DNA of 64,000 bases, from positions 1 through 64,000 of the forward strand of contig NZ_JAHFZG010000004.1 of assembly GCF_018619475.1 (NCBI RefSeq). Reading direction: 5' to 3'. Positions within the stretch are counted from its first letter, which is position 1; each line of letters begins with the position of its first letter. Source of the DNA: Rhodomicrobium sp. Az07. GTDB taxonomy: Bacteria; Pseudomonadota; Alphaproteobacteria; Rhizobiales; Rhodomicrobiaceae. The translations under genes and the position numbers were made by a program. The notes below the pieces were generated by a model. It saw nothing but the letters and a program-made list of their open reading frames with translations. It was not told the DNA's origin and ran no database searches. Shown here one piece after another: positions 1 through 7,304 of this stretch.

Positions 1-257
1 GCGTTCCATCAGGCCTCTGGCTCTGAACAGGAAAAACGCACTCTTCGCCGGCCACGACCGCGGAGCAGAGCATTGGGGAATCGTCGCCTCCCTGATCGAG
101 AGCTGCAAACTGAACGGCGTCGATCCCCAGGCCTATCTCGCCAGCATTCTCTCACGCCTCGTCAACGGCTGGCCGATGCGCAAAATCGATGAACTCATGC
201 CTTGGGCCTATGCCGCCAGCCAAAACGCTGATCCCATGGTCTGAGAACACCGCTAAC
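1..257 (+). mobile_element. Right end of an IS66-family insertion sequence
   Basis: The window begins inside an IS66-type element. The transposase C-terminus is followed 13 bases after its stop by CGCTAAC (251-257), close to the reverse complement of the usual IS66 terminal GTAAGCG. I therefore place the element's right border near 257. The border interrupts the cas13a reading frame on the opposite strand. The left end and any target duplication lie outside the window, so whether this is a simple insertion or part of a deletion cannot be told. Confidence 0.75.
2..244 (+). CDS. IS66 family transposase (TnpC), C-terminal 80 residues
   Basis: This is the C-terminal tail of the DDE transposase that moves IS66 elements. 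The visible peptide contains LFAGHDRGAEHWGIVASLIE, then CKLNGVDPQAYLASIL, RLVNGWP and the closing IDELMPWAY. These are the strongly conserved end motifs of IS66 TnpC. The frame is open to the window edge at base 2 and stops at TGA 242-244. The catalytic core is off-window. The protein is encoded antisense to the last ~30 residues of the truncated cas13a frame. Confidence 0.9.
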   Translation, partial: RSIRPLALNRKNALFAGHDRGAEHWGIVASLIESCKLNGVDPQAYLASILSRLVNGWPMRKIDELMPWAYAASQNADPMV

Positions 258-1174
258 GATATATCCGAAACAAGCTCGGCATATTTACGCAGGTCAGCGG
301 CGGACAATCTTTCGCCTCGCCTCGCTCTGACCCAATTGGCATGAAGTTCTTCGCGACGCTTTTGCATCTCGGCGATCCGCGAAGGGTTACCTGGAGACGC
401 CTGTTCCTTGTGAGCCACACAATCGATACTTGTGTCATCGATGCGCTTTGCGCCTGAGATGCTTAGGATTAGCGGCAGATGACCAAACCGCATGATCTCC
501 CGAAGGCCGCGCCGGGGAATGCGGCCGTCCATCTCGGCGTCTTTCGGAAAGACTCGGTTAAATCCCGCCTCTGTCTTGAAAAGCTTCCGGAAGCCATCGC
601 ACCCTGTCAGAGCGAACCCACCCTCGAATTTCGCGTCATGCATGTCGAGATAGAGTGAAAACGTGCTGAGAAGGCGCTTCAAGCCGGGCTTGTCCTGCCA
701 AGTGACATCTGACTCATCGGCTGTTTCATCCTCAGGCAGTCCTGCCGCGATGTTCCACCTCACAAGCTGATGGAGCAGTTGCGCAGCCGATTGAACCGGC
801 AACAGATGCAAAATGAGATATAGCGCTGGTTGCCAATCGGTCCCGGGTTTGACTTCAGGACCAGCGACACTCTCCAGAGAGCACCTGGGAGAGGCTGGGG
901 CGGGTTCGTCCGGCTGGATATTGAGCAGCCAATCGAGGCGCTTTGTCTGGAGATAGGCGCTGAACCCAAGAACTGTCACGTCGCAGAGCAGATCATCGAT
1001 ATATCCAGCCTGCTTGCGCGCTGCTTCGGGGTCACTTTCATATCCGCGCTGCACTCGCATTTCACTTGCGGTTTCTGCGGACAAGAGCTTGAAGAAACTG
1101 ATGATATCTCCGTCCTGCGCCAGCTTCGGGAGACGCTCAAGCCTTGGCTGCGATGACGCGCTCGGCAACCTCAT
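152..1174 (-). pseudogene. cas13a: Cas13a C-terminal part, frameshifted from the N-terminal part and truncated by IS66
   Basis: This frame continues the Cas13a homology of the ORF at 1137-3065 in a different phase. From memory of the Rhodobacter capsulatus protein, matching blocks include ETASEMRVQRGYESDPEAAR, QPALYLILHLLP, LLHQLVRW, a KFEGGFAL block and RRGLREIMRFGHLPL, in the same order as in that protein. These cover the helical-2 region and the first part of HEPN2. Residues after about 305 are read from the IS66 end, so the last ~35 residues are not Cas13. The second catalytic RxxxxH motif, which lies further C-terminal in Cas13a, is absent. The ATG at 1174 lies inside the end of the upstream frame and has no clear ribosome site. 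This looks like decay rather than a separate gene, although reinitiation cannot be excluded. Confidence 0.8.
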
Positions 1175-3065
1175 TCTTGTGCGCGTTCTGACGTTTCGCC
1201 GCCTTTGTGGCGCGATCGATCGCCTTGTCGATCCAGACGGATATCTTTTCCGCTTTCACCTCTTTCAGCCAGGCGCGGAAGGGTCGTTCATAGAGAAGCT
1301 TCAACAGCGTATACTGGCAGGCACGCGCGGGCTTCTGCTCCAGAGCACCCAGGTTGGCAGGGTCAGGCAGCCGTAAATGCCCCCAGGCGCCTTTCTTGCG
1401 CAGCAGTACCCGTGAAAAGCGCGGGAGCGGAACATCTTCGGCCGACACGCCAGCCAGAGCCGTGAAAACCTGTTTTACTTGGCTTTGTGTCAGATATTTC
1501 TGTACGTGAGCCGCCTTAAGGTCGGCCTTCAGGCGAGCGGAGAACCCTCGCGCATCTTCGCTCCACAGCTCCTGGGCAGAGGCCAGAGCCACCTCTCCAA
1601 GATGACCGGGCAATCGGCCCAACTCGTCGAGTAAACGCCCACGTCCGGTGAAGTGAAAAGCTGCGTTGCGCAGGTTCCTCGCCCCGTTAGTTAATCCGCG
1701 CAGGAATTGGCGTCGGCGGTCATCGGAGTCGAGCCCGAAAAGCTCTTTCCTGCTCCCGAAAAGCAGGAGCAACTTGCGGTCGAAGATTTCGGGATCGAAA
1801 TTCTTTCTTCCCAGCGCCTCGTCAATTCGGTTCTCCCCGCCAAGTATGTCCTTCGTGAACGGACCGGCCTTCATCGACACCCAATCCGTCAGCGTCCAGC
1901 GCGCGAACACCAGCGCTTGCCGCCAGACGCGGACGAAAGCCTCGGCGCGCTTGATTTCCGCTTGTCCGGGGCTTTGCCAGAAGCGGCTCCCGGAAATGTC
2001 CTCGGGCCAGTGATTTTGGATCGTGACGGTTCGGTCGACACCGCCTTCGGAGGCCGAATAGTGGACGATCTTGCCAAGCCGCAGCAGGTTCGCAAGCTCG
2101 GCGTTGTTTCGATGCCGCGTGGAGAGCGCCAGCGCCGCATGGATGTCGAGCGGCAAAAGGCCCGGAAGCTTCCGCTGCCCGTTCTTCTTCAGGTTTTCCG
2201 GCGTGTCCTTTTTCGTGCGCTTCAGCAGATGCCGGTAGACCTGCCTGAGTTCATCGTGCAACGCGACCATGCCAGGATGATCGCCTTTCGCATCCTCCCT
2301 GCTCCGCACGGCGCCGCTGCGGTCGCGAAACACCGTGCCCCAATGCTCGAACAGAACCTTGCCAGCAAGGGACAGGTGAACGCGGCCTTGCGCCTTCGCG
2401 GCCTCGGCCCGGATTTTCCGAACGGGATCACCCGCCTTTATATAATCCTGAATGTCCGCGTCCGTCCATCCTGGCGCGGCTTTGCCCTTCGCGTCCTCGG
2501 GCTTCCGAAAGACATTGCGCTCGATGCTTTTCGCCCGCCGCGCAATCCTGCCCTCGGTCTTCAGCCGCGCGTTGGAGCCTCGGCGATACTCGCATGAATA
2601 GAGATCCTCCTCGATACCCTCGGCGATCTTCGCGGCATCGGCGCTTTCGGGGGCGCAGTTTCCGGCGAAGACTCCGTACCAACGGCCCTTGACGCGGGGT
2701 TCCGTCGGCTCGCTGCCGTCCTTATAGGGGTGGGTCTTGAACTGCCACAGGTCCACCAGACTCTGCTTCTCATCGTCGCTTGCCCAACTGAGACGTTCCC
2801 CAGCAAGCAACCGCTGCCAGCAGGCCTCGCCCAGTCGGTCGCGAAATTTCTGCTGAGCGGTGGTGGGCTTCTTGTCGCCAGTCGGCTTGCATGCGATCTT
2901 GTCGATCGTCGATATCCATTGAGCGATGACGAGTTCATTATGGCTTGCAGCAAATTCGGTGACTTCACGCTCAGCCCGTGGGGCCGAATTGGCGATCAAT
3001 ACCCTGCGCAGCTTTCCGTCGCGTTCCTTGCTGCGGCTCGTTCCATAGGGGTGAACAATTTTCAT
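1137..3065 (-). CDS. cas13a: Type VI-A CRISPR RNA-guided RNase Cas13a, N-terminal two thirds (642 aa before a frameshift)
   Basis: Cas13a is a crRNA-guided RNase with two HEPN active sites. Here residues 463-471 read RNLRNAAFH, giving the HEPN1 motif R466-N-x-x-x-H471, close to the HEPN1 position in characterised Cas13a proteins. Further agreement with R. capsulatus Cas13a, recalled rather than aligned, includes QWISTIDKIACKP (49-61), GRWYG (127-131), a FVRVW block near 377 and LLYERPFRAW (590-599). The frame stops at residue 642, about where the family continues for several hundred residues, and the homology resumes in another phase at 1174. The gene diverges from the CRISPR array about 240 bp away. 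No cas1 or cas2 is nearby. The ATG at 3065 starts the only plausible N-terminus. The whole gene is probably inactive. Confidence 0.9.
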   Translation of the reverse strand: MKIVHPYGTSRSKERDGKLRRVLIANSAPRAEREVTEFAASHNELVIAQWISTIDKIACKPTGDKKPTTAQQKFRDRLGEACWQRLLAGERLSWASDDEKQSLVDLWQFKTHPYKDGSEPTEPRVKGRWYGVFAGNCAPESADAAKIAEGIEEDLYSCEYRRGSNARLKTEGRIARRAKSIERNVFRKPEDAKGKAAPGWTDADIQDYIKAGDPVRKIRAEAAKAQGRVHLSLAGKVLFEHWGTVFRDRSGAVRSREDAKGDHPGMVALHDELRQVYRHLLKRTKKDTPENLKKNGQRKLPGLLPLDIHAALALSTRHRNNAELANLLRLGKIVHYSASEGGVDRTVTIQNHWPEDISGSRFWQSPGQAEIKRAEAFVRVWRQALVFARWTLTDWVSMKAGPFTKDILGGENRIDEALGRKNFDPEIFDRKLLLLFGSRKELFGLDSDDRRRQFLRGLTNGARNLRNAAFHFTGRGRLLDELGRLPGHLGEVALASAQELWSEDARGFSARLKADLKAAHVQKYLTQSQVKQVFTALAGVSAEDVPLPRFSRVLLRKKGAWGHLRLPDPANLGALEQKPARACQYTLLKLLYERPFRAWLKEVKAEKISVWIDKAIDRATKAAKRQNAHKNEVAERVIAAKA

Positions 3066-3308
3066 GAACAGGCTCCGACAAAATCGATCGGTAAAAATGC
3101 AGTCCGGATATTCAGGATACAGTCTATCACACTTTCTGGCGTTCCGGAACGAGGGGCTGCCGAGTCAGCAAGTCATTGCAGCAGCGAGGTATACCAGAAA
3201 AATATCGGGCGATTTCTTGCAGCAAACGCCGCCAAAAGCGGGGGGCTGGCGGAGAGTCGTCAAAACAGGCTTATTGCCCAAGGCCGATCAATGGGTTATA
3301 AGGGAGGG
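3066..3308. other. Divergent intergenic leader between cas13a and the CRISPR array
   Basis: This 243-bp stretch separates the cas13a start (minus strand) from the first CRISPR repeat (plus strand). It holds no convincing gene; the open frames crossing it translate into the repeats. It contains a good promoter directed at the array (separate entry) and must also hold the cas13a promoter, which I could not place with confidence. Confidence 0.6.
3274..3302 (+). promoter_or_regulatory. Predicted sigma-70-type promoter for the CRISPR array
   Basis: TTGCCC at 3274-3279 and TATAAG at 3297-3302 are separated by exactly 17 bp. This is close to the -35/-10 consensus and spacing of housekeeping promoters. 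Transcription would begin around 3308-3312, at the very start of the first repeat, so the precursor crRNA would have almost no leader. Confidence 0.5.
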
Positions 3309-3546
3309 GTTACACAGCACGCCCAATGGAGGGTGACTGCGACCTCCTGGTTCTCGCATTTACCGCGAACATGCTGGTTACACAGCACGCCCAATGGAGG
3401 GTGACTGCGACCGTGTACAAGATGTGCACAGGCATGCGTACGACGTTACACAGCACGCCCAATGGAGGGTGACTGCGACCCACGCCGCCAGCAAACTCGT
3501 TTGGACCGAAGTTACAGAGTGCGCCCACTGGCGGTGCATCATCTCA
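3309..3546 (+). CRISPR. Short type VI-A CRISPR array: three identical 36-bp repeats plus one degenerate terminal repeat
   Basis: Identical 36-bp repeats lie at 3309-3344, 3377-3412 and 3445-3480. The spacers are 32, 32 and 30 bp (3345-3376, 3413-3444, 3481-3510). A fourth, decayed copy at 3511-3546 keeps GTTACA, GCGCCCA and TGG but diverges in its last ten bases. Each intact repeat begins GTTACACAGC, can form a CGCCC/GGGTG stem around AATGGA, and ends GACTGCGACC. This layout resembles the R. capsulatus Cas13a repeat as I recall it, with the spacer 3' of the handle on the plus strand. The degenerate copy marks the leader-distal end, so the array reads rightward. No adaptation genes are near, and the array is probably static. 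Confidence 0.93.
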
Positions 3547-3695
3547 GGGTTGGCGGGGCACGAGCGGGCACTATTGACGCCAGCGCGATTCAGGCGCGGC
3601 GGCCACAAAAGCCACAATTTTAATTATGTCTTGCCCGGGAGCATCGCGTGTGCTCGGTGCTCATTTTTCAGTCTAATGATTATTAGAGGTTGTCC

Positions 3696-4820
3696 GTGGA
3701 ATACAATCTTCTTGTGCTTGGCCCGATGGAGAAACGCGAGGGAGACATCGTAACCGGCAGAAGTATTACCCGACGTCTGGGGGAGATACTCCAGCAGATG
3801 TCTCGAAGTCTTCAGTCAGCAGGGGCGGCTTTTCGCGTGATCACGCCGGACGCTCCAAGCCAGAATGTCATTGTACAGATGGTGCTCGATTATGTGGAGC
3901 AGGCTGATCTTGTCGTGATCGACCTGACGGGAGGACGGCCAAACGTCGCCTACGAGGCGGCGATCATCCACGCGCTTGGCATACCCCATATTTTCGTCTC
4001 TCAGGATGAGAAGGTTCCCTTCTATTTCAGCGGAACGCAGGTCATCACCCGATTCAATCTGGATGATGATTTTGTGGAAGGCTCCAAGAGCGCCACACAG
4101 CGTGATCTCTACGACAGGCTCGCCTTTTTCCTGTCAAGCGCGGATGCCCGAGGGGATATGTCGGCTAACATCCTCACATCTCATTTCGAGGGGCTGCCGC
4201 TCGTGGATATTTCCGGTCCGTCGGGCCTCGCGCTTGGATATTTCATCAACGCCGTGATGCGCTTCATCGCGCCCGGAGGCTTCTCGGGCAGCACGTGTAC
4301 GCTGACGATCGAGCAGAAGAAGCGCATCGCGCGCCTGTTCAAGACACGAAGCAAGGCCGTCGAGTTGAAGACACTTGTCGTTGTCGAGCCACCCTCCCTT
4401 CTGAAGAAGGATTGGCATTCCGACTGGCAACAAATTCAGGCCGTGCTGAAGGCAGAAGGAATAAGCGTCGAGCGAGGTGCAATCGAGACGGAAGGCGCGC
4501 GCGGCAAGCGGGGCTGGTCCGGCTGGTTTTACAGCGGCGGCATTCGCAAGGGCGTCACCTTTTGCATCGACCTCCCGACCACCGTCTACCCTCTTGTCGA
4601 TTCACCGAGGATGACGCGCCTCAAGAAGCGGCAGTTCGCTCTTGAGGGGAAGCAGGCAGAAATTCTGAAAGCTGTGCAGCACCGCTCGCTTGAACATATG
4701 CTGGCTGCTTTCCGGCGCAACCTGAAATATCACGTCGAAACCGTGAAGGATCGCAAGCTGGACGGAATGGTCTACTCGACGCTCGATACGCTCGTCGCCG
4801 ACGTCCGGAATGTCATCTAG
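3696..4820 (+). CDS. Rossmann-fold protein with a nucleoside 2-deoxyribosyltransferase-like / TIR-like N-terminal domain
   Basis: The N-terminal ~140 residues read as an alpha/beta Rossmannoid domain: YNLLVLGPM at the start, then ADLVVIDLTGGRPNVAYEAA, HALGIPHIFVS and a YFSGT block. The DLT..xPNVxYE signature is typical of deoxyribosyltransferase-like and related nucleotide-processing domains found in bacterial conflict proteins. The C-terminal half is not recognised, though RGWSGWFYSGGIRKG and PTTVYPLVDSPRM suggest a second folded domain. I chose GTG 3696 because AGAGG lies 6 bases upstream; TTG 3690 would abut it. The gene converges on the PGDYG gene of the RT operon, 38 bp away, and sits next to the CRISPR array. 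A defence effector role is an inference. Confidence 0.6.
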   Translation: MEYNLLVLGPMEKREGDIVTGRSITRRLGEILQQMSRSLQSAGAAFRVITPDAPSQNVIVQMVLDYVEQADLVVIDLTGGRPNVAYEAAIIHALGIPHIFVSQDEKVPFYFSGTQVITRFNLDDDFVEGSKSATQRDLYDRLAFFLSSADARGDMSANILTSHFEGLPLVDISGPSGLALGYFINAVMRFIAPGGFSGSTCTLTIEQKKRIARLFKTRSKAVELKTLVVVEPPSLLKKDWHSDWQQIQAVLKAEGISVERGAIETEGARGKRGWSGWFYSGGIRKGVTFCIDLPTTVYPLVDSPRMTRLKKRQFALEGKQAEILKAVQHRSLEHMLAAFRRNLKYHVETVKDRKLDGMVYSTLDTLVADVRNVI

Positions 4821-4858
4821 TTGGGAGCAATAAGAAAGGCCCTGAGCGGCGCGCGCAT

Positions 4859-5341
4859 TCAGACGGCCCGGTAGCTCCCTTCGAACTCGGCGCGGGCGAT
4901 GAGATAGGGCTCGCCCCCTCGCTCGCCGGTGGCCGGATCGAGCGCGTCCGCGACCATGCAATCCGCCTCGCCCGCCTGCTTCTTTCCCCACGGCGCGATG
5001 ATCTCGATCGGACAGCCGAAGGGGTTCTGCACGGCAATCACCTCGCCTTGCGCGACATAGACGTTTTTCGCACCGGGCTTCGCTGAATAGTGCTGCGCGA
5101 AGGCGTCGGGCCTCACCACCCAGCGCTCGCCCGTGCCGGCCGTCACGATGTAGTCGCCCTTCTCGGCGCGGTTCGTGGTTTCGGTCTGGCCGTTCAAAAG
5201 CACCGTTTTCACCGGCTGCGGCCGCGAAACGCGGTCGGCGCGAACCTCGGCCACTTTCCTGTAGCGGCGGCCTTGTGTTTCCAGCGCTGCGGCGAACCGG
5301 GGCGATGCCCCATCGACGACAAGTCGACCATTCGACGGCAT
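4859..5341 (-). CDS. PGDYG-domain-like protein (160 aa), third gene of the RT operon
   Basis: The centre of the protein reads EKGDYIVTAGTGERWVVRPD, then FAQHY. This matches the small PGDYG-type domain (K-x-GDYIVT..GE...F...Y) reported next to SLATT and SLOG proteins in comparative genomics. A second half with GEVIAVQNPFGCPIEI and LDPATGERGG is unassigned. No signal peptide or membrane helix is visible, so it should be cytoplasmic. An AGGAGG lies 12-13 bases before the ATG, and the gene starts 17 bp after the SLOG/SLATT stop, so it is surely co-transcribed with it. Its function is unknown; its operon position suggests a sensor or accessory subunit. Confidence 0.6.
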   Translation of the reverse strand: MPSNGRLVVDGASPRFAAALETQGRRYRKVAEVRADRVSRPQPVKTVLLNGQTETTNRAEKGDYIVTAGTGERWVVRPDAFAQHYSAKPGAKNVYVAQGEVIAVQNPFGCPIEIIAPWGKKQAGEADCMVADALDPATGERGGEPYLIARAEFEGSYRAV

Positions 5342-5358
5342 GCTTTATCGCGCCCCTC

Positions 5359-7140
5359 CTACTGCGGCATCTCGAAGGGCCGTGAATGGCGAAGCCAGAC
5401 AAATTCGGCCTGTTCCTGCAAGGCTTCGTCGCCAAGACGCTCAAGGATCTGCTCGGCCGTCCACTCTGTGCCCGGCGTTCCTACCTCCCGCAACATAACA
5501 TTCGCCGTCTCGAAAATCCGTCTTTGCGAGGCGTATTGTTTGGCCATGTCGGCATCGCCGCGACGCTGGCTGTAGCCTCTCGCCGCGAGACCGCTTGCAG
5601 CGAGAAAGGCCAGAACTGCTTGCCAAAGATCGCCGTTGTCGTCCGGTTTCACCAGTTCCTGCCACAAGGTCGCGCCTGCTTCTGGAGTATATCCGAAGAA
5701 ACTGAAAAGAGGCGCGAAGGGTCGGGCGGGAAGAAATGTCATCAGGAAGAGCGCAATGGAAAGCGCGAACGATGCTCCGATCACGATCCGCCAGAAAAGG
5801 CGAAACCGTTTCCAGCGTCGTTCATGTTCAGGCAGCCGCTTTTCCGAGAACCAAGTCAGCTGATCCTGCACCCAGTCGCGCTTGACCGCCTCGATTGCAT
5901 GCTCGGTCGTCTTCTGGGGAGGGCTGACGGAGTCCTGACAAAATTCCACGGTTCTCGTTGCGTGGCGTAGCCAGTGAACGACCCCGTCATGCCGGGCCAG
6001 ATAGGACAGCCACACCGAACGGCTCACGCCTGTCTGCCGCCAGAAGCGGAAGACGCGCAAGGGCTCGGCAAGCGCCCTGTATTCAAGGAACCGATTGTCG
6101 ACAGAACGGAACCTGACCCAGTAAAAGAGCGCGAGCATGACGACCGTGACGACGAGATAGATGCTGACCGCGATCGGGAATTTGTTGATGAAGTTGAAGG
6201 AGATGATAGCGATGATCGCAAGCCCGTAGATCACGGCATCGTTGAAACGGGCGATGCTCGCGAAATGTGACGACAACCGATCCGCTGCGTTGAAGACGCT
6301 TGCGGCGAGGCCGGACTTACATTCACCAGCGGGGTCTTTTCCCTCGCCCTCGATCACGCTGCGATGACCGAGCACATCCTTGTTGTAGCGGTCGGTGCGT
6401 TTCAGGATCGAAAGGATATTGCTGCGCCGAGCATCCGGCTTCGTCCTGTTAGCCGCTTGCGGGTTCACGATCTCTTCGACGTCGAGTGAAATCGGATCGA
6501 TGGCGATGCGAAGACCGGGCTCCGGGGGGTCGAGCGGCGAAATCTGCGCACCGTAAAGGGAGTAGGCCGACGGAGCATAGCCGCGGTCGAACCACGCGAC
6601 CTGGTCCGCAGTGCCGCCCGTGCCTTTCGCAGGGCGGCTGTCCCAGATCGCGAACAAGATCTGCGCGTGGTCGGCGATGATAGCGCCCGCGCGGGCATAT
6701 AGGGCGTTCCGCTCGTCCCCCGGTTCTTTCCAGGAGATATCGTTCTCCGGCGTGGGCGCCACCTTCACGGCGGTCGCCTTGCCGATGAGCGCCGCAAATT
6801 CGGCCCGGGACTCCTCGCTCGCGAAGTCTTTCTCGTATTCGTTGCGCGGCATGGGGAGCACCGCAATCAGTTCGGCGTCCAAATGCTCTACCACGACCTT
6901 TGCGATGAGCCGGTCCGCACCTTCCGCGAGGGGGGAAAGAATAACGAAAGGAGAGTTCGGATAGCGCGCCTTCAACTTCTTGGACTCGGTTGCGATGATC
7001 TCGGCGATCCGCTCCTTGTTGGCGAATGTGCGATGGCCTATGCCGCCCAGCATGATCGGGATGCGACCATCAATGATGGAAAACTTCGCCGTGCCGCCGC
7101 TAGCCCGCTGGGGCGCGACTTCTTCGAGAACAGTCACCAT
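5359..7140 (-). CDS. SLOG-domain protein with SLATT-like paired membrane helices (593 aa)
   Basis: Residues 27-180 form a SLOG-type Rossmann domain: MLGGIGHR (30-37), FVILSPLAEGADRLIA (65-80), LIAVLPMPRNEYEKDF (91-106) and GTGGTAD (173-179), which fit a nucleotide-ligand-binding pocket. Two hydrophobic helices follow at about 302-319 and 321-341 with a long helix behind them, then a second pair at about 451-470 and 505-521. This matches the SLATT/S-4TM architecture of predicted membrane-perturbing effectors. In such systems the SLOG domain is thought to sense a nucleotide signal. The ATG at 7140 is preferred over a TTG at 7155. The gene lies 164 bp after the RT and immediately before the PGDYG gene, all on the minus strand. 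Confidence 0.75.
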   Translation of the reverse strand: MVTVLEEVAPQRASGGTAKFSIIDGRIPIMLGGIGHRTFANKERIAEIIATESKKLKARYPNSPFVILSPLAEGADRLIAKVVVEHLDAELIAVLPMPRNEYEKDFASEESRAEFAALIGKATAVKVAPTPENDISWKEPGDERNALYARAGAIIADHAQILFAIWDSRPAKGTGGTADQVAWFDRGYAPSAYSLYGAQISPLDPPEPGLRIAIDPISLDVEEIVNPQAANRTKPDARRSNILSILKRTDRYNKDVLGHRSVIEGEGKDPAGECKSGLAASVFNAADRLSSHFASIARFNDAVIYGLAIIAIISFNFINKFPIAVSIYLVVTVVMLALFYWVRFRSVDNRFLEYRALAEPLRVFRFWRQTGVSRSVWLSYLARHDGVVHWLRHATRTVEFCQDSVSPPQKTTEHAIEAVKRDWVQDQLTWFSEKRLPEHERRWKRFRLFWRIVIGASFALSIALFLMTFLPARPFAPLFSFFGYTPEAGATLWQELVKPDDNGDLWQAVLAFLAASGLAARGYSQRRGDADMAKQYASQRRIFETANVMLREVGTPGTEWTAEQILERLGDEALQEQAEFVWLRHSRPFEMPQ

Positions 7141-7304
7141 GCTGAAATTCCGCAAATTTAATCAATGATGTAAACGATAGCCTTGGCGGATGGCAAATTT
7201 GCGTCCAACCCAGCGCGACGGGCTCCTCCTCGGGGGGAAGCCGATAATGGTCCCGCAAGCCAAGCTCGCGCCAAGACTGTTCCCCCTCCCCGACGCCAGT
7301 CGGA

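Noticed and set aside
327-380. RREELH in the cas13a C-terminal frame as the second HEPN motif
   Set aside because: In the remembered R. capsulatus sequence the aligned stretch (an LRTDLH block) is not the catalytic motif; the true HEPN2 motif lies further on and is missing here.
253-438. 61-aa minus-strand frame within the cas13a end
   Set aside because: It overlaps the cas13a C-terminal frame in another phase and shows no motif.
3310-3617. Minus-strand frames with repeated SPSIGRAV peptides and plus-strand frames with TPNGG
   Set aside because: These are only translations of the CRISPR repeats.
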